A stretch of 64,000 nt of DNA from Bradyrhizobium sp. WSM3983 (GTDB lineage: Bacteria > Pseudomonadota > Alphaproteobacteria > Rhizobiales > Xanthobacteraceae): positions 124,001 to 188,000 of the forward strand of contig NZ_AXAY01000009.1 in the NCBI RefSeq assembly GCF_000473045.1. Direction: 5' to 3'. Shown here piece by piece: positions 43,445 through 51,814 of this stretch. Every line of letters begins with the position of its first letter. The stretch's first letter is position 1. Position numbers and translations under genes: made by a program. Below the pieces are notes generated by a model. It ran no database searches. It was not told the DNA's origin and saw nothing but the letters and a program-made list of their open reading frames with translations.

Positions 43445-44308
43445 ATGTCCGCTCAAGTCCTCCTATTTGGTGCGCTCAACGGCATCGGCATCGGGATGAT
43501 CTACTTCATCCTTTCTGTCGGATTGACCATGATCTTCGGCCTCATGCAGTTCGTTAATTTCGCTCATGGCGCCTTCTACATGGTCTCTGCCTACGCAGCG
43601 TTCGCCATCGCGCAGTGGACCGGAAGCGTTCTTCCGGCCTTCCTTATCAGTCCGCTTCTGGCAGCTGCGTTCGCGCTCGTCTCCGAACGCGTGCTGCTGC
43701 AGCGGACCTACAGCTTGCCGCACGAAGCGCAGATCCTGATTACGTTCGCTCTCGCGATCCTCGCGCAGGAGTCGGTGACCATGATCTTCGGAACCTCGGG
43801 AAAGAACGTGCCGGTCCCCGACCTGTTCAGCGGCGTGGTCGTCTTGGGAGGCTTCGTCTATCCTTCATATCGACTATTCGTAGTCGCGGTAGCTGCAGCG
43901 GTCGCGGTTCTGATGTGGATCGCCATCGAGCGCACGCGGTTCGGAGCCATGGTGCGAGCCGCGGCGGAGAACGCCGAGATGGTGGGACTGCTGGGTTTCG
44001 ATTCACGAAAGGTCTTTATGGCGGCCTTCGCGTTCGGCGGCGGGCTTGCGGGTCTGGCGGGAGCTCTAGCGGCGCCCTTGCGCGGCGTCGAGCCTCTCAT
44101 GGGTCGGGAGGCCCTGGCGATCGCATTTGTCGTGGTCATTCTCGGCGGGCTCGGCAGTTTCAGCGGCGCTCTCTTGGCGGCACTGCTGATCGGCATCACT
44201 CAATCCTTGATGAGCATGATCTGGCCAGGAGGCGCTCATCTCATGATCTACGGAGTGATGACGCTGATTTTGGCTTTTCGGCCAACCGGCCTTATGGGGC
44301 GGTCATGA
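43445..44308 (+). CDS. Branched-chain-type ABC permease (LivH-like)
   Basis: 287 residues from the ATG at 43445. It is strongly hydrophobic, with LivH hallmarks GALNGIGIGMIYFILSVGLT, MQFVNFAHGAFYMVSAY, RAAAENAEMVGLLGFDSRKV and VVVILGGLGSFSGALLAALL. It forms half of the inner-membrane channel. The frame is also open far upstream, but the binding protein occupies that DNA. Confidence 0.92.
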   Translation: MSAQVLLFGALNGIGIGMIYFILSVGLTMIFGLMQFVNFAHGAFYMVSAYAAFAIAQWTGSVLPAFLISPLLAAAFALVSERVLLQRTYSLPHEAQILITFALAILAQESVTMIFGTSGKNVPVPDLFSGVVVLGGFVYPSYRLFVVAVAAAVAVLMWIAIERTRFGAMVRAAAENAEMVGLLGFDSRKVFMAAFAFGGGLAGLAGALAAPLRGVEPLMGREALAIAFVVVILGGLGSFSGALLAALLIGITQSLMSMIWPGGAHLMIYGVMTLILAFRPTGLMGRS

Positions 44309-45261
44309 TGCCGAACGAGGCGCTTCGCTTCCCTAACGGCACCACGATTGCGATCGCCGCAATTCTAGTGACAATGCCGTGGATTCTACCCTCGCTAACT
44401 TTAGCGTGCGAAATCGTGGTGGTGTCCACCGGCGCCTTGAGCTGCACCTTGCTGCTCGGTTCGGTTGGTCTGCTTTCGTTTGGTCAGGGTCTGTATTTTG
44501 GCTTGGGCGCTTACGTCTGCGCTACTCTCATCCGCGACTTCGGAATGACCGCCCTGCCGGCCACGATCACAGCGGTGGTCGCCGGTGGGTTGCTGGCGGC
44601 TATCGCGGGTCTTCTGATCGTGCGCCGCCAGGGCGTGTATTTCGTCATGCTGACATTGGCGTTCGCGCAAATGGGGTTCTTTCTTGCATTGGCGTTTCCG
44701 AAGCTGACGGGAGGCGAAAATGGATTTGGGAACGTGCCTCGCACAACTGTCGCCTTCGGACAGCTGCCGCTGTCCCATCCGATAGTGCTTTACGCATTAC
44801 TCGCGCTGCTATGCTTCGTAGCGTTCGCGCTTGTTCAAAGAATAATTGCATCGCCGTTCGGAACCGTCCTGAATTCGATCCGCCAAAACGAGAGTCGTTC
44901 CGAGGCCTTGGGATACGACGTGCGGCGCTTCAAATTGGCCGCCGTGACGATCGCCGGCGGGCTCGCCGCGTTGGCCGGCGCAATGAACACCCTAATGCTT
45001 AGTTTCGTGCCTCTAAGTGCCGTCGACGTCGAAACGAGCGAACGCCTGTTGATCGCCGCGCTGATCGGAGGGGTCGGATCTCCTTTGGGGGCCCTGGTCG
45101 GCGCATCGGTTCTGAGCGCCATGTCCGATTTCCTTTCACCGATCTGGCCGAGATGGTCGACTATCGTCGCCGTGCTTTTGATTGTGACGGTGCTGTTCCT
45201 GCGCGATGGCCTTTTGGGCCTGGGAAGACTGCTGGGCGGCGCCGTTCGAAGCGAGCGCTGA
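44305..45261 (+). CDS. Branched-chain-type ABC permease (LivM-like)
   Basis: 318 residues, overlapping livH-like by ATGA. LivM landmarks: GLLSFGQGLYFGLGAYVCAT, RQGVYFVMLTLAFAQM, SIRQNESRSEALGYDVRRFK and AALIGGVGSPLGALVGA. It pairs with the upstream permease. A second in-frame ATG at 44308 could also be used. Confidence 0.92.
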   Translation: MMPNEALRFPNGTTIAIAAILVTMPWILPSLTLACEIVVVSTGALSCTLLLGSVGLLSFGQGLYFGLGAYVCATLIRDFGMTALPATITAVVAGGLLAAIAGLLIVRRQGVYFVMLTLAFAQMGFFLALAFPKLTGGENGFGNVPRTTVAFGQLPLSHPIVLYALLALLCFVAFALVQRIIASPFGTVLNSIRQNESRSEALGYDVRRFKLAAVTIAGGLAALAGAMNTLMLSFVPLSAVDVETSERLLIAALIGGVGSPLGALVGASVLSAMSDFLSPIWPRWSTIVAVLLIVTVLFLRDGLLGLGRLLGGAVRSER

Positions 45262-46014
45262 ATGGCTGAAGTTCTTCTTTCGGCAAAAGGCCTAGGTGTT
45301 CGATTTGGCTCCTTCCAAGCCATCGAAGATCTCGACCTGTCGATAATGCAAGGCGCGCTGCATTCCGTGATCGGCCCTAATGGAGCGGGAAAGACCACCC
45401 TATTCAACGCCTTGAGCGGAGCGCGGACTCCCACGCAGGGCGAAATCAAGTTTCGCGAGATCGGGATCACGAACGTTCCTGCGCATCGCCGCGTCCATTT
45501 AGGACTTTCAAGGTCGTTTCAGCTCACCAACATTTTTCGCGATCTCTCCGTGGCCGAGAACATCTGCTTGGCACTCCAAGCTGTGGCCGGCCGCGAAGCA
45601 TGGGCGTTCTGGCGCAGCCGCGATCCTTCCAAAGTCTCGCGTGAGCGCGCCGCAAAACTGGCCCATACTGTCGGGCTGTCGGCGCGCTTTGAGGCGAGGG
45701 CAGGGGACCTGTCCCATGGAGCGCAACGAGCACTGGAAATCGCAATGGCTCTGGCTTCCGATCCTAAGCTGTTGTTCCTGGACGAACCTCTAGCGGGAAT
45801 GGGATTGGACGACGTGCACCGGACAAAGCTTCTCATCAAGAGTCTCACTCCCGAGCGCACGGTAGTTCTGATCGAACACAATATGAGCGTGGTGCTGGAT
45901 ATTTCGGACAGGATCACCGTGCTGGCACAGGGTAAGAAGATCGCCGAGGGCTCCCCGCAGCAGATCCGAACGAATGTCGACGTCAAAAACGCCTATCTTG
46001 GATCAGCGGCATGA
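45262..46014 (+). CDS. Branched-chain-type ABC ATP-binding protein (LivG-like)
   Basis: 250 residues starting directly after the livM-like stop. Motifs: GPNGAGKTTLFNALSG (Walker A), SRSFQLTNIF (Q-loop), DLSHGAQRALEIAMALA (a signature with SHG in place of SGG, common in LivG), LLFLDEPLAGMG (Walker B) and VLIEHNMSVVLDISDRITVL (switch His). It is one of the two ATPases of the importer. Confidence 0.92.
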   Translation: MAEVLLSAKGLGVRFGSFQAIEDLDLSIMQGALHSVIGPNGAGKTTLFNALSGARTPTQGEIKFREIGITNVPAHRRVHLGLSRSFQLTNIFRDLSVAENICLALQAVAGREAWAFWRSRDPSKVSRERAAKLAHTVGLSARFEARAGDLSHGAQRALEIAMALASDPKLLFLDEPLAGMGLDDVHRTKLLIKSLTPERTVVLIEHNMSVVLDISDRITVLAQGKKIAEGSPQQIRTNVDVKNAYLGSAA

Positions 46015-46712
46015 CCGGGCTTGTCGTTCGTGATCTCCATGCATGGTATGACAAGAGCCACGTTCTGCAGGGAGTGGATGTAGAGGTCCCCACGGGTCAA
46101 ACCGTAGCTATTCTTGGCCGCAACGGCGCCGGGAAGACGACAACCCTGAGATCGATCATGGGGCTCGTTCGCGCACAAGGGACGGTCACTTTTGAAGGCC
46201 AGTCACTGTCGGGACTTCCCACCCACGAAATCGCTGGCCGCGGCATCGCACTCGTGCCCGAAAATAGAGCGATCTTCACCACGCTCGACGTTCGCGAAAA
46301 CCTGACAATCGCTTACCGCAAGGGCTCACCATGGACGCCCGATGCGGCTGCCGAACTATTTCCTTCACTCCGAAAACGATGGAAATCGGCCGCCGGCCGG
46401 CTTTCCGGAGGTGAGCAGCAGATGCTGGCGATCGCTCGCGCTCTGATGACCAATCCACGCCTATTGTTATTAGATGAGCCGACCGAGGGGCTTGCGCCTG
46501 TGATCGTTGATCATCTCGTTGAGCTTATGCTTTCTCTGAAGTCAAGAGGGCTGACCATCCTTCTGGTCGAGCAGAGCATCCAGGTGTGCCGCGCGGTCGC
46601 CGATACACATGCGATTCTGGACGAAGGATGCGTGGTTTGGACTGGAACAACCGCCAGTTTGTCGTCTTCGGCAGATGTCTTAGCGAGGCATCTCACCTTG
46701 GAAAATGCGTAG
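46011..46712 (+). CDS. Branched-chain-type ABC ATP-binding protein (LivF-like)
   Basis: 233 residues overlapping livG-like by ATGA. It has GRNGAGKTTTLRSIMGL, ALVPENRAIFTTLDVRENL, LSGGEQQMLAIARALM, LLLLDEPTEGLAP and ILLVEQSIQVCRAVADTHAI. The switch position is Gln (VEQS), as usual for LivF. It completes the five-component importer beginning at 42240. Confidence 0.92.
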   Translation: MTGLVVRDLHAWYDKSHVLQGVDVEVPTGQTVAILGRNGAGKTTTLRSIMGLVRAQGTVTFEGQSLSGLPTHEIAGRGIALVPENRAIFTTLDVRENLTIAYRKGSPWTPDAAAELFPSLRKRWKSAAGRLSGGEQQMLAIARALMTNPRLLLLDEPTEGLAPVIVDHLVELMLSLKSRGLTILLVEQSIQVCRAVADTHAILDEGCVVWTGTTASLSSSADVLARHLTLENA

Positions 46713-46736
46713 CCTATCGGAATTGTCGAGAGTCGA

Positions 46737-47363
46737 ATGGCGCGGCACATCTTATTGAAGGCAAAAGCTCATCAGCATTTCTTTCGACCAGAGTGTGCCG
46801 ACGAGATTTCGATCGCAAGTAGTCGATTTCGAGCGTTGGCGCGACAAGGTTATCTGGCCGTCGTCAAGGAAGAAGGTGGGCTTGCGATCAGCGGAGAGTT
46901 CAATCCTGCCGCGGAGGAAACGATCTTCATTCGCACTGGACGAAATCACGGGTCGCCGACTGCCGCGCTGACTTCGGCCCTGGCGACCCTGCATGAGCGG
47001 ATTGGTAACGCGCTGGCGGCAAGTGGTTCGGTCATCGACCCGAGGGTTCTGCTGGAAAACTGGCTTGCGGCCGATCAGCGGCTCCAGTTCGAAGCTACGA
47101 GGACGTTCACCGCGGTCGGCGCGCGCACCGGGGCGCGATTTCGCATTTCGTCGGGACCTCCACCGACCGTGATAAGGCTCGATCAAGCCGGCGGCCCGGA
47201 AGACCGTTCGTTCGCCCTTCCTGATGCAAAAGCGTCTCCGGAAATCAACATGCTGATATGGAAAGTCGTTTTGGAGTTGGACCAGCAAAGCCTCCTTGAC
47301 GAAATCGATGCCTCGGCAAGCTCCGCCGTGGAATGCATCCCAGTACTCTTCCCGCCTGGATAG
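46737..47363 (+). CDS. Unrecognised 208-residue protein following the importer
   Basis: An open frame with coding-like composition begins 24 bases after livF-like. No signal peptide, membrane segment or known motif is evident. Notable segments are HFFRPECADEISIASSRFRA near the start, EETIFIRTGRNHGSPTAALT around 60-79, and PEINMLIWKVVLELDQQSLL near the end. Alternating hydrophobic pattern and charge suggest a soluble alpha/beta protein. By position it belongs to the amide-import operon. I do not recognise the family. Confidence 0.6.
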   Translation: MARHILLKAKAHQHFFRPECADEISIASSRFRALARQGYLAVVKEEGGLAISGEFNPAAEETIFIRTGRNHGSPTAALTSALATLHERIGNALAASGSVIDPRVLLENWLAADQRLQFEATRTFTAVGARTGARFRISSGPPPTVIRLDQAGGPEDRSFALPDAKASPEINMLIWKVVLELDQQSLLDEIDASASSAVECIPVLFPPG

Positions 47364-47406
47364 ACCGAGCCTCTACGATATTCCCATACCATTTGAAAAG
47401 CAGAAA

Positions 47407-47520
47407 ATGACGAGTTCAATCGAGCACTACATTAGTGGCCGTCGCGTCCCCGGGAATGGCACGAGGACGTCGGGCGTTTGCGATCTAGCGACCGGACGGC
47501 AAACGGCCTTGGGTCTTTTT
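47407..47520 (+). pseudogene. N-terminal stub of a methylmalonate-semialdehyde dehydrogenase-like gene
   Basis: The frame starts MTSSIEHYISGRRVPG and continues to CDLATGRQTA, the typical N-terminus of MmsA-type CoA-acylating aldehyde dehydrogenases. Similarity then stops and the DNA continues into an inverted piece of another gene. Only about 35 of some 500 residues remain. Confidence 0.7.
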
Positions 47521-47529
47521 GACTACACT

Positions 47530-47979
47530 GCCAAGCTCCCCTGCAGGGGATCCCCACGCTACCATGAAACTCGCTCCAGTGGGCTGGATGTCGAAGACAT
47601 CTGCCTCATGTACGAAGGTCGCTCCGCGTCTCTTGCAGGCTTCCGCGAGACCGCGGGTGAACTTGTGAATGTCGCCCGTTGCATCAGACTCGGTGAAGAA
47701 GCCCCCATAATACTGCCCATGGAGCGCAGGCTCGATCTTTCTGAGTTCTTCCGGAGTGACAGCACGGCGATCAAGTCCGCCTAGACGAAGCAGGGTATTG
47801 ACCCGTTCTGCCGACTCGAAGCTCGCCCGGTCGTCGTAGATGTGTAGAATTCCCCTTTCCTCGAGATCGAAGGCGATCTTCTCTCGCTCAGCTATTGTGA
47901 AAAGATGGCGGCGGGCCTCGATGGCCATACGTGTCGTCTCGACAGTGTTTCGCCCGTAGTGTCTTATGTTCCAGAGACG
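47530..47979 (-). pseudogene. Internal fragment of a D-amino-acid dehydrogenase (DadA-like), inverted
   Basis: On the minus strand the frame reads RLWNIRHYGRNTVETTRMAI, EARRHLFTIAE, FDLEERGILHIYDDRASFES, TPEELRKIEPAL, and FTESDATGDIHKFTRGLAEA. This is the substrate-domain middle part of DadA-type flavoproteins. No FAD-binding N-terminus or C-terminus is attached on this strand. The edges are approximate. Confidence 0.8.
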
Positions 47980-48141
47980 GGCCTTCGGCCAATGATGCCG
48001 AACATGATGCCCATCGTGCGTCGGGGACGAAAAGCCGGTGTCTTCTACAACACTGGGCACGGGCACCTAGGTTGGACGCTCTCAGCCCTCACGGCCGAGA
48101 TCGTCGCCGGCCTCGTGGCAATGGAGAATTCCCGCCCTTAG
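47977..48141 (+). pseudogene. C-terminal fragment of a DadA-like dehydrogenase, opposite orientation
   Basis: The plus strand reads TGLRPMMPNMMPIVRRGRKA, then GVFYNTGHGHLGWTLSALTA, and stops after AMENSRP. This is the conserved C-terminal FAD-contact region of DadA (RPMTPDG, NTGHGTLGWT). It directly abuts the inverted middle fragment, so the two came apart by inversion or were joined by recombination. Confidence 0.8.
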
Positions 48142-48492
48142 TCGGCTGAGGACAGGCGCAAATTGTTGCCTTACGGCAGGGACAGCCGACGCGCCCGGCA
48201 ACATCAGCTGCTGCGCTAGAGACCGCCTCGTAAAATCTATCCGTGCGCGGGGACGACCCGGAAGAGAGCACGAAGGGTTTGACTATGTCTCCTCGACACG
48301 AAACACTACCCTCAGGGCCGTATCGCATAGCGATGCGGCTCTCCTATCCGGAAGTTGGCCAATTGCGGGAAGTTTCTCGATACAATGAGCCTCTGCATGC
48401 CACGCGCTGATCGCAATGGGCGAGCAGACATCGGTGCTCTGGCATAGAACTTGCGTCACTTGCTCCGCTTACAGGTCTGCCGTCGTTCGGGG
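48142..48492. other. Intergenic region upstream of a LysR gene
   Basis: I see no gene in these 350 bp. The last 60 bases contain a possible promoter (TTGCGGG..., CATAGAACTTGCGTC). No strong symmetric element is visible. Confidence 0.4.
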
Positions 48493-49455
48493 GTGACAAG
48501 CGTGTTGGTTCAGAAGCGGCAATCCGTCACCCCGAATTATCTTCGGCGTCTTGAGGCCGCAGACATCGGATCCCTGCGAATATTCTGCGCGGTCGTCGAA
48601 ACGAGCAGTTTCTCCGCGGCGGCGCGCCTGCTCAATCTGGCGCCTTCAACGATTAGCAAACACGTCGACGCCTTGGAACACGCGCTTGAGCGGCCGCTGA
48701 TACAGCGAACGACAAGACAACTCAGCATTACGGAGGCCGGCAGGGTCTTTTTCGACCAATGCCAAGTGGCGCTTAGCGCGCTTAGCGCAGCTGTCGACTA
48801 CAAGAACGGCGAAGCGTCCCACAACGTGACCGGAAAACTTCGAGTTACCGCTCCACCCGCTCTTTCGCAAACCATTCTGGCGCCGCGGCTCTCAGAGTTC
48901 GTGCGCCTCAATCCCGGCATAACGCTCGACTATTGCGTGACCGCAGCGTCTGCTGATCTGATTGCCGAACAGATCGACATCGCGATACGGATAGATGACC
49001 AGCCCTGCACAAAATATCCGTCGATCTATCTCGGAGAGGAGCGTCGCGTCTTTTGTGCGTCGCCGTCTTTCATCGACCAAAACGGCTGCCCGGATGCACC
49101 CGAGGATTTGAAAGGCTTCAACTGTCTTGTCAATGTCTATACCGCGCATCAGCATGCCTGGCCTGTCCGCATACAAGGCCGCGACACGGCCGTCGATATC
49201 AACGGAACGTTCGCCTGCAATAGCGGAGATATACTCAGACGGCTATGTCTGGACGGTGTAGGGATCGGTCTGTTCTCGCTGTCTCACGTGCGGCAAGACA
49301 TCCTTCGCGGCCACCTCGTCGAAATTCTCAGCGATTACCAGATGCCCACCCGAAGCATATTCGCCCTGGTACCCCATAAGAAATATCTCAGTGAATGCGC
49401 CAAGGCATTCCTCGACTTCGTGCAGCGCGCGATCGCGCTCAGTAGCGCATCTTGA
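48493..49455 (+). CDS. LysR-family transcriptional regulator heading the Rut-like unit
   Basis: About 320 residues from GTG 48493; a TTG at 48451 and later GTG/TTG codons are alternatives, so the exact start is uncertain. The winged helix reads LRIFCAVVETSSFSAAARLL and APSTISKHVDALEHALERPL. The effector domain has GKLRVTAPPALSQTILAPRL, LDYCVTAASADLIAEQIDIA and LCLDGVGIGLFSLSHVRQDI, the pattern of the DsdC/CrgA-like branch. It lies directly upstream of, and in line with, the RutA-like gene and is the likely activator of the two repeated promoter elements downstream. Confidence 0.88.
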   Translation: MTSVLVQKRQSVTPNYLRRLEAADIGSLRIFCAVVETSSFSAAARLLNLAPSTISKHVDALEHALERPLIQRTTRQLSITEAGRVFFDQCQVALSALSAAVDYKNGEASHNVTGKLRVTAPPALSQTILAPRLSEFVRLNPGITLDYCVTAASADLIAEQIDIAIRIDDQPCTKYPSIYLGEERRVFCASPSFIDQNGCPDAPEDLKGFNCLVNVYTAHQHAWPVRIQGRDTAVDINGTFACNSGDILRRLCLDGVGIGLFSLSHVRQDILRGHLVEILSDYQMPTRSIFALVPHKKYLSECAKAFLDFVQRAIALSSAS

Positions 49456-49487
49456 AATAGCATCGGCCTCGTGCCGCCTTTCGCATA

Positions 49488-49520
49488 TTGGAAAGAGTGA
49501 CTTTCTAACCTGGCCATTGC
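49488..49520 (+). promoter_or_regulatory. Copy A of a 33-bp promoter-region repeat
   Basis: The block runs GGAAAGAGTGACTTTC then CTGGCCATTGC and contains the inverted repeat GAAAG-N5-CTTTC. It is nearly the same as the block at 50996-51028, differing at about six positions. Copy A lies about 260-290 bp before the RutA-like start. The intervening DNA to 49777 has no gene. A LysR target or shared promoter is the simplest reading. Confidence 0.6.
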
Positions 49521-49777
49521 GAACATCCGGGTGGCCCGCCACGCTCCCCTCTGCGGTCTTCACAGGCATCTAGAGCGGCAGACAAGAAGCAGAACGACCT
49601 ATCCATTGTGCCAGCGGGTTCTTTTTGGGACGGACTGCGGCACTGGTTCGCGGGCCATCTCAATCGAGCTGCTGTCGTCCCTGCGAAGTCGTGGCCCGCT
49701 CCGGCCGTCGCCCATTCATGCGGCGGTGAAACGAACAAAATGACACGCTTAGCCGCGCGTCGATGCAGGAGAATTCG

Positions 49778-50866
49778 ATGCAATTCGGAATTTTTCTTCC
49801 CAACGGAAGCAACGGCTACATCCTTTCAAAGGCGAGCCCAATCTACATTCCGACCTACGAGCATCTCCTGCAGATTACTCAGGAGTCCGAGCGGTACGGC
49901 CTCGACTTCGTGATTTCCATGATCAAGTTCCGCGGTTTCGGCGGTCCGACAGGGTTTTGGGACGCCTGCCTCGAGTCGTTTACGTTGAGCGCCGCGCTCG
50001 CCGCATCGACCCAGCGCATCCGCATTTTCGCGAGCGCCGGAATTCCGAGTCTCCATCCGGCGATCACAGCGCGCATGATATCGACCTTGGACAGCGTAAG
50101 CGGCGGTCGGTGCGGGTTGAACATCGTCACCGGATGGAACCGCCCGGAGTACGATCAGATGGGCCTTTGGCCGTCAGATACGTATCACGACGATCGGTAC
50201 GACTACGCCTCGGAATACTTCGAGATCGTGAAAGAGTTGTGGGAGCGCGGGAGAGTGACCCGCAAGACATCTCGTTTCACGCTGGACGATTGCACTTGCT
50301 ACCCCATACCCAAGAATCGCATCCAGGTCGTGAGTGCAGGGCAGTCGCCCAAAGGAGCCGACTTCACCGCCCGATACGCGGACTACAATTTCGTGTTCGC
50401 GCCCAAGGAGCGCCTCAGATCCCTTACCGCAGCGCTCAAAGCGCAGGCGGCCAAGCACAATAGAGATGTCGGGACATTGGCCTGCTTCACTCTGATCTCC
50501 GCCGAGACGGACGCGGCGGCCGAGGCCATGACCCAAAAGATCATCGATGAGGCCGATCTGACGGCAATCGGAAATATGGTCTCGAGCGCGACGATGGACA
50601 CCAACAAGGGCGGCTCGAGCGAGAATCTGAGAGCGGCGCTGTCGCAGTCGGCGGCAGACGGCAACATGGCCTATATGAGTATTCCCGTGATCGCCGGCTC
50701 ATATGAAACCTGCGCGAGGAAGATCGACGCGATAGCTGCCGAGTCGGGAATTTCGGGCATGCTCTGGTCCTTCCCAGACTTTGTTCAAGGGGTCCGATCG
50801 TTCGGAAACGAGATCATGCCACGCCTCGCCTGCATGAAGGATAAGAAGCAGCGCGAACCGGCGTGA
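49778..50866 (+). CDS. RutA-like pyrimidine oxygenase-family LLM monooxygenase
   Basis: 362 residues from the ATG at 49778, after CAGGAGAATTCG. The N-terminal half follows RutA closely: MQFGIFLPNGSNGYILSKAS, DFVISMIKFRGFGGPTGFWD, LESFTLSAALAASTQRI, CGLNIVTGWNRPEYDQMGLW and RYDYASEYFEIVKELW, then VVSAGQSPKGADFTARYAD. RutA uses FMN and O2 to open uracil to ureidoacrylate peracid. No flavin reductase sits beside it; reductases lie at 27709 and 35502. The next enzyme gene is an isochorismatase-fold carbamoyl amidase, as in the rut logic. Confidence 0.88.
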   Translation: MQFGIFLPNGSNGYILSKASPIYIPTYEHLLQITQESERYGLDFVISMIKFRGFGGPTGFWDACLESFTLSAALAASTQRIRIFASAGIPSLHPAITARMISTLDSVSGGRCGLNIVTGWNRPEYDQMGLWPSDTYHDDRYDYASEYFEIVKELWERGRVTRKTSRFTLDDCTCYPIPKNRIQVVSAGQSPKGADFTARYADYNFVFAPKERLRSLTAALKAQAAKHNRDVGTLACFTLISAETDAAAEAMTQKIIDEADLTAIGNMVSSATMDTNKGGSSENLRAALSQSAADGNMAYMSIPVIAGSYETCARKIDAIAAESGISGMLWSFPDFVQGVRSFGNEIMPRLACMKDKKQREPA

Positions 50867-50995
50867 GCATACGAGGGCGCTCACGATCAAGGCGAACATA
50901 GCAGATGATTGCTCATTCGGCAGTCGAGCGCGCGAGTTCATCGCGGGTATCGCGCGGAAGTGCGTGCACTTAGCAGTGCGCTTGTCTTTCGAAGA

Positions 50996-51028
50996 TCGGA
51001 AAGAGTGAGTTTCTTAGGTGGCGATTGC
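50996..51028 (+). promoter_or_regulatory. Copy B of the 33-bp promoter-region repeat
   Basis: TCGGAAAGAGTGAGTTTC followed by GTGGCGATTGCC repeats the block at 49488-49520, here 63-95 bp upstream of the carbamoyl amidase start. Conservation between two non-homologous promoter regions points to a common regulator. Confidence 0.6.
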
Positions 51029-51090
51029 CATGCGTGCGGGCGTCGCCCATCGTCGCCAAGTTGATGTACCGGTACTGCGGAAGGGGAGTC

Positions 51091-51771
51091 ATGAGCGTCG
51101 TTAGGCAGGCACACGAACTCGAAGATTATCGAGCGCGCGGGTTCGCGAATAAAATGGGCTTCGGAAAGAAGCCTGCCTTGGTCGTTATCGATCTCACGAA
51201 CGGTTTTACCGATCCCAGACTACCGCTCGGTGCGCCGGCGGAAGAGACGATCAGCCAAGTAAATATTCTGGTTGATGCGGCCCACGAAGCCGACGTCCCC
51301 GTGTTCTTCTCGACCATAAGCTACGATGGGCCGGGAATGAGCGATGCCGGGGTGTGGCTCCTCAAGATGCAAGGCTTGGCGACATTACGAGCCAAGACGG
51401 CGGCTGTAGAGATCGATCAACGCTTGCATCGGGCGAACTACGACACCGTCCTGGAGAAGCGATACGCCAGCTGCTTTTTCGGAACGGAATTCGCCTCTCG
51501 ATTATGGAGCCAAGGCGTCGATACTCTGATCATCGCAGGATGTACGACAAGCGGATGTGTCCGCGCGACAGCCGTCGATGCATGTCAGAGTGGCCTTCGA
51601 ACAATCGTCGTACGCGACGCCGTAAGCGACCGATCCAAGTCGGCGCACAATCAAAGTTTGATCGACATCGAAGCCAAGTACGGCGATATCGTGACCGTGA
51701 GAGACGTGATCGCACATTTATGTGAAAGACAAGGATCCCAGCGTGCGACCGAACCCCAGGTTGCGAAATGA
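51091..51771 (+). CDS. Isochorismatase-fold hydrolase, N-carbamoylsarcosine amidase-like
   Basis: 226 residues from the ATG at 51091 after GGAAGGGGAGTC. The cysteine-hydrolase triad is visible: Asp34 in VVIDLTNGFTDP, Lys123 in LEKRYASCFFGTEF and Cys156 in GCTTSGCVRATAVDACQSG. The spacing and TTSGCVRA motif match N-carbamoylsarcosine amidohydrolase and related ureide hydrolases more than nicotinamidase. It would hydrolyse a carbamoyl or ureido group to CO2 and ammonia. It acts naturally after a ring-opening hydantoinase such as the one at 57836. Confidence 0.88.
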   Translation: MSVVRQAHELEDYRARGFANKMGFGKKPALVVIDLTNGFTDPRLPLGAPAEETISQVNILVDAAHEADVPVFFSTISYDGPGMSDAGVWLLKMQGLATLRAKTAAVEIDQRLHRANYDTVLEKRYASCFFGTEFASRLWSQGVDTLIIAGCTTSGCVRATAVDACQSGLRTIVVRDAVSDRSKSAHNQSLIDIEAKYGDIVTVRDVIAHLCERQGSQRATEPQVAK

Positions 51772-51814
51772 GCAAGATCTCGAATCGAGTCCAGCCCGGC
51801 ACAACGGGGCCTGA

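Noticed and set aside
49500..51030. TGGC...TTGC in the 33-bp repeats as sigma-54 promoters
   Set aside because: The GG and GC elements are only about five bases apart, whereas sigma-54 promoters need about ten. No sigma-54 activator gene is present nearby.
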